Assembly: GCA_022820665.1 (NCBI GenBank)
Contig: JAJEFB010000051.1
Span: forward strand, 24,279-88,278
Direction of reading: 5' to 3'
DNA length: 64,000 nt
DNA from: Anaerolineae bacterium
GTDB lineage: Bacteria; Chloroflexota; Anaerolineae; Aggregatilineales; Phototrophicaceae
Shown here: positions 58,804 to 64,000 of the stretch, piece after piece
How positions within the stretch are numbered: the stretch's first letter is position 1
Layout of the letters: each line of letters begins with the position of its first letter
Notes under the pieces: model-generated
Databases searched by the model: none
What the model saw: the letters and a program-made list of their open reading frames with translations, nothing else
What the model was told of the DNA's origin: nothing
Translations under genes and position numbers: made by a program

Positions 58804-59188
58804 CTGCCAGCCTGCCAATATCATCGCGGGCTTGGCAGGAGTGGTAAATTGCAACGGCATGTTTCTCTTGCCGGGCACAGTACTGGTAATTTAACCACCG
58901 AGGGCATACGCAACATTTAGGTTGAAAATGTAGGGGCAACTCTGTGAGTCGCCCGAAAATCGCCATAGTCAGTAGAGATTTTGTGACAATATCATCTCCG
59001 ACGAAAAAAGTGTCCCTTCCTCAGCCCTCAAGAAGGGAAGGGGCGCCAATGCAGCTTGAGCCTTCGCGTGTAGTCAGGAACTCCACACGTTTTTACGGAT
59101 AATCGCGCGGTGTCGCGCGATGAATCAAAATCCGCGCCGTGTAGAAATGTGTTACAGTTGCAGCGAAAGAATTCGGGAAGGCAATGGG
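58804..59188. other. Intergenic region with one REP-like copy (385 bases)
   Basis: No gene is visible. It contains a GTAG-footed palindrome at 58930-58954 (GGGCAACT...AGTCGCCC, one mismatch pair) and, near 59015-59043, an imperfect CTTCCTC...GAAGGGAAGGGG hairpin. The last part should be the promoter and leader of the GH51 gene, with GGGAAGGCAATGGG before its ATG. Confidence 0.5.
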
Positions 59189-60691
59189 ATGACCAAACAA
59201 CAGGCGGTACTTGATATCCTGCCCGAGCACGTCGACGGCAGGCGCGACTTCATGATCTTCGGGCATTTTCTGGAGCATTTTCATCGGCAGATCTACGGCG
59301 GCGTCTTTGACCCGGGCAGCCACTTGTCAGACGAAAACGGATTCCGGCGCGATGTCATCGAGGCGCTGCGGAAAATCAAGACGCCGGTTATCCGCTGGCC
59401 CGGCGGCTGTTTCGTCTCGGCTTATCCCTGGAAGAAGGGCGTCGGCCAGCGCGTGCCCTATTACGACAAAGCCTGGCGCGTCGAGGAGCCCAACAGCTTC
59501 GGCACGGACGAGTTCATCGCCTTCTGCCGCAAGGTGGGCGCGGAGCCCTTTATCTGCGCCAATGCCGGCACGGGCAGTCCCGAAGAGATGTCCGATTGGG
59601 TGGAGTACTGCAACCTGGATATCGGCGAGTGGGCGGCGCGGCGCCGAGACAATGGCCATGGCGAGCCTTTCAATGTGCGCTACTGGAGCATTGGCAACGA
59701 GAATTACGGCGCTTGGGAGATGGGCGCGAAGACGGCTGACGAGTGGGCGCGCCTGGTGCTGGAATCGGCCAAGATGATGAAGCGCGTCGATCACAGTATC
59801 GAGCTGGCTGTCGCTTCAATACCCGATCTGGACTGGAACGCCAAAGTGCTGCGCGAAGCCGGCGATCTGTTGGACTGGGTTTCGATCCATGGCTACTGGT
59901 CCCGCGCCAGCGATGAGGGCGTCTTTGAGAAGGGTTACGACAATATCATCGCCCGCGCCTTCGAGCCGGAAGAGCGCATCGTCGCTGTCAAGCATATTCT
60001 GGGTTCGCTGGGTTATCTGGGCAAGCTGCGCATCGCCTTCGACGAATGGAATCTGCGCGGCTGGTGTCATCCCAACTTCATGGGCTTCGGCGATGCCGAC
60101 CACAGTTTGCTGGACGCCAACGACATCAACAGCAACTACAATATGGCGGACGCCGTCTTCACGGCTTGCTTCCTCAATAGCTGCCTGCGCCATTGCGATG
60201 TGGTGGGCATGGCGAACTTCTCGCCGGTCGTCAATACCGTCGGCGCCATCTACACCCACGCTGACGGGATTGTCACCCGCCCGACATATCATGTTTTCGA
60301 TCTCTATACCAACCATACTTACGAGGAAATCGTGCATTCGGCGCTGCGGACGTCGTCGTTTGAGGTGGAGACAGTTGACGGCGAAAGTCAGTCTGCGCGG
60401 CAACTGGACGCGGTCGTCACGCGCGATCCGGCGAGCGGGAATCTGGGCATCACGCTGGTGAACCTGCACGGGGAAAACAGCATACAGTGTCGGATTCGCG
60501 GGCTGGGCTTGCGTGACTTCAAGGGCGCTAGCGCGCGTACGGTGAATGGGAGTTCGGTCGACGCCTATAACGACGTGGATCGTCCGGATGCTGTTTCCAT
60601 ATCGACGCGGGATTTGCCTATCGTCGATCCCAGCAATTTCGCTGTCGAATGTCCGCCGCATTCGGTCACTGTGTTGAATCTGAACTGCTGA
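59189..60691 (+). CDS. abfA: Alpha-L-arabinofuranosidase, glycoside hydrolase family 51
   Basis: A 500-residue GH51 enzyme. FGHFLEHFHRQIYGGVFDPG and VIRWPGGCFVSAYPWKKGVG are family blocks; the acid/base Glu 171 is in WSIGNENYGAW, and the nucleophile Glu 286 in FDEWNLRGW. A C-terminal beta-domain follows from about residue 370. It releases terminal arabinofuranose from arabinan or arabinoxylan. No signal peptide, so it probably works on imported oligosaccharides. An upstream in-frame ATG at 59120 is less likely. Arabinose products would feed the xylulose/ribulose phosphate route encoded earlier in the window. Confidence 0.93.
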   Translation: MTKQQAVLDILPEHVDGRRDFMIFGHFLEHFHRQIYGGVFDPGSHLSDENGFRRDVIEALRKIKTPVIRWPGGCFVSAYPWKKGVGQRVPYYDKAWRVEEPNSFGTDEFIAFCRKVGAEPFICANAGTGSPEEMSDWVEYCNLDIGEWAARRRDNGHGEPFNVRYWSIGNENYGAWEMGAKTADEWARLVLESAKMMKRVDHSIELAVASIPDLDWNAKVLREAGDLLDWVSIHGYWSRASDEGVFEKGYDNIIARAFEPEERIVAVKHILGSLGYLGKLRIAFDEWNLRGWCHPNFMGFGDADHSLLDANDINSNYNMADAVFTACFLNSCLRHCDVVGMANFSPVVNTVGAIYTHADGIVTRPTYHVFDLYTNHTYEEIVHSALRTSSFEVETVDGESQSARQLDAVVTRDPASGNLGITLVNLHGENSIQCRIRGLGLRDFKGASARTVNGSSVDAYNDVDRPDAVSISTRDLPIVDPSNFAVECPPHSVTVLNLNC

Positions 60692-60700
60692 GACAGGATT

Positions 60701-61342
60701 TCAAGTCTTCGCCAGCAAGTTCTCAAAGGAGCGCCGCCAGCCCGGCGACAGCGCTTCGATTTGCAGGGCGCGTTCGACAGCCGCGCGGTCGTCCTTGTCG
60801 AGGTAGAGCGCGGCGTTGACCTCCGCCACCGTCATGCCGACCGGGTCCTTTTGTTCTGGCAGGATGACATCGCCCGCGCCAACGCTGCCTTCCTCGAGCA
60901 CACGAGCATAAAAGCCGGATCGGTTGGCGCGCAGGAAGGTCTTGGCGAAATCCGGGATGCCCAGCTTGTTCGCCAGCTTGTAGCAAGGCACGCGCGGCTG
61001 CGTGACTTGGATGACTGCCTCGCCCACTCGAAAGGCGTCGCCGACGCAGACCTCGTTTTCCAGCAAGCCTTGCGTAGTCAGGTTCTCGCCGAATTGACCG
61101 TATTCGAAGTCGCCGCGACCGAGCTCCTTCGACCAGTAGGCGTAGTGCTCGTGGGGATAGCAATAGACGGCGCGGTTGGGTCCGCCATGATTCTCCATAT
61201 CGGCTTGCCCGTCGCCGGCCAGCTGGGCGCGCCCCAACCATAAACGCCCAGCCACGGCGCTTTTGTAGATACCGGTGTGGTAGCGTTGTTCCCCGATCTC
61301 GACAGCGATGGGCTGCGAGACATTGACCGACAATAATCTCAT
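60701..61342 (-). CDS. MOSC domain protein (YiiM-like)
   Basis: A 213-residue protein with a MOSC domain (molybdenum cofactor sulfurase C-terminal). Typical blocks are ENHGGPNRAVYCYPHEHYAYW, GQFGENLTTQGLLE, VCVGDAFRVGEAVIQVTQPR and PCYKLANKLG with the conserved Cys. YiiM-type members bind molybdenum cofactor and reduce N-hydroxylated compounds. It overlaps the small membrane protein upstream by ATGA. It could be linked functionally to the molybdoprotein at 46789, but they are far apart. Confidence 0.9.
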   Translation of the reverse strand: MRLLSVNVSQPIAVEIGEQRYHTGIYKSAVAGRLWLGRAQLAGDGQADMENHGGPNRAVYCYPHEHYAYWSKELGRGDFEYGQFGENLTTQGLLENEVCVGDAFRVGEAVIQVTQPRVPCYKLANKLGIPDFAKTFLRANRSGFYARVLEEGSVGAGDVILPEQKDPVGMTVAEVNAALYLDKDDRAAVERALQIEALSPGWRRSFENLLAKT

Positions 61343-61737
61343 TCGTCTTTGTCTCCTTGCAGGCGCTGTCGGCGCTCGTTTATCTGATCGAGGATTTCTT
61401 CCGCGGGAGACGGCGATTCCAGGAATTCGCTCCGCGCCTGTTCCACGGCGCTGAGCCGCTCCTGCGCCGCCGCTTCGCTGTTGAGGCGCGCGTCATCGCT
61501 GGCGCTTTGGTCCAAATCCTCGGCGACGATGCCGGTGGATTGCGCGAGTTCGTCTTCCAGGACCGCTGGCTTGTCACGCCCTTCCAATACGATCTTGTAA
61601 AATGCGAAAGCGCCGACAGCCAGGATTGCCAGCGGCACAATCATCTGGAATACGGTCGAGACCAGGCTGAGCAAACCCAAAAGCAAGATGACGCCCAGAA
61701 TGGCAATCACCAATTGTCGAATGCGCTTGTCGTTCAT
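61339..61737 (-). CDS. Small membrane protein of unknown function
   Basis: A 132-residue protein with two adjacent hydrophobic stretches near the N-terminus (LVIAILGVILLLGLLSLVST and MIVPLAILAVGAFAFYKIVL, about residues 8-50), then a hydrophilic, charged C-terminal region with helical, coiled-coil-like character rich in Glu, Gln and Arg. I do not recognise a family. The ATG at 61737 is chosen over a TTG two codons earlier. It is translationally coupled to the MOSC gene. Confidence 0.7.
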   Translation of the reverse strand: MNDKRIRQLVIAILGVILLLGLLSLVSTVFQMIVPLAILAVGAFAFYKIVLEGRDKPAVLEDELAQSTGIVAEDLDQSASDDARLNSEAAAQERLSAVEQARSEFLESPSPAEEILDQINERRQRLQGDKDE

Positions 61738-61988
61738 GGGCAAACCTGCAAGAAGATCTTGTGAATTCCTACCTCAATTATATCGCAGCCGCTCGGCGCG
61801 TAACCGGCGAAAAGGACCCAGGAATGTCGAGCTCACAGAAAACAATCTACCAGTTCGGCTGCCGCAGAGCGCGGTTGAATCAAATAACAATTACCGAGCG
61901 AAGCAAGAGCCTGGGCTGCTCGGGGGCAATCGCGAGGGAGAATTGGCATATGGCGAGCAAGCCCCGGTCAATTGGCGCCTGGCTTGCG

Positions 61989-63473
61989 CTACAAGCGCTG
62001 CGGGAGGTTTAGCCCCGCGCCTTCTGTCTTTTGGCTGGCGAGCAGACGGATCCGCCGTACCAGGCGATGTTCGCGAATGCCCCAGCCGGCGACGGAGGCG
62101 AATGACAAGGCGTAGATCAGCAGATAGGGGCATAGCTCGGGCTGAACGCGCCAAGCCAGCCAAGCGGCCCAAATGGCGTATGCCGTCAGTATCAGTTCCA
62201 GCAGAATCGAAACATCGCCCGGCAAGGCGTAGGGATTATTGCTCCATTCGTCGGCGAATTTCGGCGTGCGCCGGAAAGCAATGCGTATGCCCAGCAGAGC
62301 GGCCAGCACGGCAAGACTGTTGTTGAGGGATATGCCGGTACCGATGAAGAGCAGCGCCGGGAAAGCTCTCATGCCGCGCAGCGCTCCGCGGTCGTCGGTC
62401 AAGCGCATCTGACCGACCAGATACATCAAGGGCGGCGCCAGCCCGACCAGACCAAGCCAAGCCAGCGGCAAATCCGCCAGTGAGTTGGCCAGCAGAAGCG
62501 GCGGCGTCAGCAGCAGAAGGATTAGCATCAGCGGCTGTGGAAGGTATTGGCACAAATGCTGGATTGCCATGATCTTTTGCGAGAGGGTTAATTTCGCTCT
62601 GGCGATCGGTCCTGTCAGCTTGAGCAAGCATTGTGTATTGCCCATTGCCCAGCGCGCTTGCTGCTGTTTGTAGGCGGCGAGCTGCGGCGGGATCTCGCCG
62701 GGGACTTCGATATCCGGCAGAAATAGCGATTGCCAACCTGCGATCTGGGCGCGATAGCTCAGATCCAGGTCTTCGGTAAGCGTATCGGCAGACCATCCCG
62801 CGGCAGCTTCGATACATTCCCTACGCCAGAGTCCGCCACTGCCGTTGAAAGGGATCAGCCAGCCGCTGCGATTGCGGGCAGTCTGCTCGACCACGAAATG
62901 CGTGTCGATCGAGAGTTTTTGGGCGCGGGTCAGGCTATTGGCTTCGGCATTTAGATGGCTCCAGCGGCTTTGCACGATGCCGATACGCGGGTCCGCGATC
63001 AGATGCGGCAGGGTTGCCTTTAAGAAGTCCGGGGGCGGCAGGAAATCCGCGTCAAAGATGGCGATGTACTCGCAGTCGCAGTAGCGCAATCCATGCGCCA
63101 GAGCGCCGGCTTTGTAGCTCTCGCGCTCTTGGCGGCGGATGTGCTGCGCTTGGAAACCATGAGCTTTGAGCGCTTCGAGTTTGCGCGCGACGAGATTGAC
63201 AGTGCTGTCGTCAGAGTCGTCCAGAACCTGAATGAGAAGTTTGTCGCGCGGGTAATCGAAACGGGCTACGGCGTCGATCAAGCGGGCGGCGACGAATTGT
63301 TCGTTATACAGCGGCAGTTGCACGGCGACGGCGGGGACTTCGCGCAAGTCCGGCGTGTCGATCGTCGCGCGGCGCGTCCGCCAATAGCGAATCAGCAGTA
63401 CCGCTTGTCCTAATGTATAGAGCGCCAGCAAGAATGCGCAAAGAGCGTAGAGGCTTGTCAGAAGACTAATCAT
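61989..63473 (-). CDS. Processive family 2 glycosyltransferase (cellulose/mannan synthase-like)
   Basis: A 494-residue membrane glycosyltransferase. One N-terminal span (about 5-28), then the cytoplasmic GT2 domain: VQLPLYNE, VLDDSDDST (Asp 85/86), FDADFLPP (DxD at 141-143), TLTEDLDLSY (Glu-Asp 234/235) and QQARW at 271-275, the QxxRW mark of processive enzymes. Several C-terminal spans follow from about 300. It would polymerise or transfer beta-linked sugars to an exopolysaccharide or glycolipid. The ATG at 63473 begins the first span; the frame continues upstream by 115 codons into non-family sequence. No PilZ domain is seen. Confidence 0.88.
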   Translation of the reverse strand: MISLLTSLYALCAFLLALYTLGQAVLLIRYWRTRRATIDTPDLREVPAVAVQLPLYNEQFVAARLIDAVARFDYPRDKLLIQVLDDSDDSTVNLVARKLEALKAHGFQAQHIRRQERESYKAGALAHGLRYCDCEYIAIFDADFLPPPDFLKATLPHLIADPRIGIVQSRWSHLNAEANSLTRAQKLSIDTHFVVEQTARNRSGWLIPFNGSGGLWRRECIEAAAGWSADTLTEDLDLSYRAQIAGWQSLFLPDIEVPGEIPPQLAAYKQQQARWAMGNTQCLLKLTGPIARAKLTLSQKIMAIQHLCQYLPQPLMLILLLLTPPLLLANSLADLPLAWLGLVGLAPPLMYLVGQMRLTDDRGALRGMRAFPALLFIGTGISLNNSLAVLAALLGIRIAFRRTPKFADEWSNNPYALPGDVSILLELILTAYAIWAAWLAWRVQPELCPYLLIYALSFASVAGWGIREHRLVRRIRLLASQKTEGAGLNLPQRL

Positions 63474-64000
63474 TGAGGCGATTTTAATGCGCGCCCTTGT
63501 GGCTGACAAGATGTTTGTGCGCGAAATCACAAATGGCGCTCGTCGATCCGCGTTTGCGCTGCGCAAGATGATGAGCGGGCAGTTTCGACAGGCAGTTGCT
63601 TGCAAGGGGCGAGCGCAAAGTGTCCTCAAATGCTGGGAAAATGCCCTCAGTTTGCCCCCTATTTCGGTAACAGTATAGATACAGTATGTATATGTGGGGG
63701 GGGTATCCCCTGCACATTTTTTATTCACCACAGAGGCACAGAAGTAAATCCAAGTAAGTAATGCAAAAAATAAGGAGCCTGTACGGGGCAGCCGGTGGCT
63801 CGCCCTCAAAATAAACATAAGCGGAACGATAGCAATGGGTCAGCCGCCGGCTGACCCGCACAGATTTCGACCTTGGATGTGGATGGGAGTGAAGTGCGGC
63901 ATTTTTCTCATTACTTACTTGCACTTACTGAGAGCACAGAGGGAATGGACTAAAGGACTACCCGCTCCTTCTCTCAGAAACCGCACATTGAAGTTAATGA
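63474..64000. other. Intergenic region with repeats, no gene seen (527 bases)
   Basis: Open frames here look spurious. Contents include a short ACAGTATAGATACAGTATGT near-repeat at about 63668, a run of nine G before TATCCCC, the inverted-repeat element listed separately, and CACAGAG repeat pieces on both of its sides. Confidence 0.5.
63743..63929. repeat. Possible MITE-like element with 29-base imperfect terminal inverted repeats
   Basis: AGTAAATCCAAGTAAGTAAT (continuing to 63771) matches the reverse complement of 63901-63929 at about 25 of 29 positions. The 130 bases between them hold two smaller palindromes, GGCAGCC-type and GGGTCAGCC-GCC-GGCTGACCC-like. CACAGAG repeat sequence lies outside both ends in the same direction, as if the element had inserted into such a repeat. 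Confidence 0.5.

Noticed and set aside
57370..58878. A 502-codon minus-strand frame across Maf and aldolase
   Set aside because: It is antisense to two well-supported genes and its translation shows no family features.
61761..62012. Small plus-strand gene of 83 codons upstream of the glycosyltransferase end
   Set aside because: No ribosome site, no family likeness, and its end overlaps the 3' end of the glycosyltransferase gene.
63474..63818. N-terminal extension of the glycosyltransferase
   Set aside because: The frame is open for 115 more codons, but the extension is not GT2-like, covers repeats, and the first membrane span starts at the ATG of 63473.

Overview
The window looks like a carbohydrate-scavenging stretch of a GC-rich (about 58-60% by eye) heterotrophic bacterium. 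The best guess for the phylum is Chloroflexota (Anaerolineae-like). This rests on style rather than a marker gene: many two-permease sugar ABC importers without their own ATPase, Thr/Pro-rich (PTLLPT, NTQRPTAT) linkers joined to SH3 domains, GMC, Gfo/Idh and GH51 families together, and frequent GTG/TTG starts. No rRNA or tRNA gene was seen.

Layout. 1-20457 is a sugar/polyol catabolic region. It holds a 2-oxoacid dehydrogenase E2 (cut by the window edge) and a fused E1 alpha-beta, a SorC-type regulator, an epimerase, a Gfo/Idh dehydrogenase, two GMC flavoenzymes, ROK and PfkB kinases, the RuMP pair HPS/PHI, an ABC importer, xylulokinase, a shikimate-dehydrogenase-like enzyme and a cupin phosphoglucose isomerase. 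An AT-rich gene of unusual architecture (two GIY-YIG-like modules, a membrane segment, Thr/Pro repeats, an SH3 domain; 3934-5469) interrupts it. 20536-22392 is an AT-rich restriction-modification pair whose nuclease is clearly of the EcoRV family. 22407-26844 carries a sulfatase, a PfkB kinase, a secreted Cys-repeat protein with an HExxH motif and a PhyH dioxygenase. 27132-30332 is a second ABC importer. 30633-31832 encodes a receiver protein with an odd N-terminus.

31852-40156 is one minus-strand run: hybrid histidine kinase, NamZ-like muramidase, ABC importer, tandem-GNAT protein and PIG-L deacetylase, plausibly an amino-sugar or peptidoglycan scavenging operon. 40641-45706 is a plus-strand operon of ABC importer, dehydrogenase and epimerase. 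45750-48874 has a cupin protein, a sulfite-oxidase-like molybdoprotein whose 3' end has been copied in tandem downstream, and an M20 amidohydrolase. Two tandem paralogous MFS transporters, a fifth ABC importer (51664-54882), two Bax-inhibitor-1 paralogs, Maf, class I aldolase, GH51 arabinofuranosidase, a MOSC protein and a GT2 glycosyltransferase complete the window.

How it fits together. Extracellular hydrolases (GH51, sulfatase, NamZ) would release sugars, five importers would bring them in, and kinases, epimerases and oxidoreductases would feed them to pentose-phosphate/RuMP and aldolase steps. Two structural themes stand out. All five importers lack an ATPase gene, so a shared ATPase elsewhere is implied. 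Every gap between a solute-binding protein and its first permease carries inverted repeats of differing sequence. Dispersed palindromes (a GTAG-footed REP-like family, and hairpins with a conserved TAGAC loop) recur between genes. Hairpin positions were read by eye and may be off by a base.
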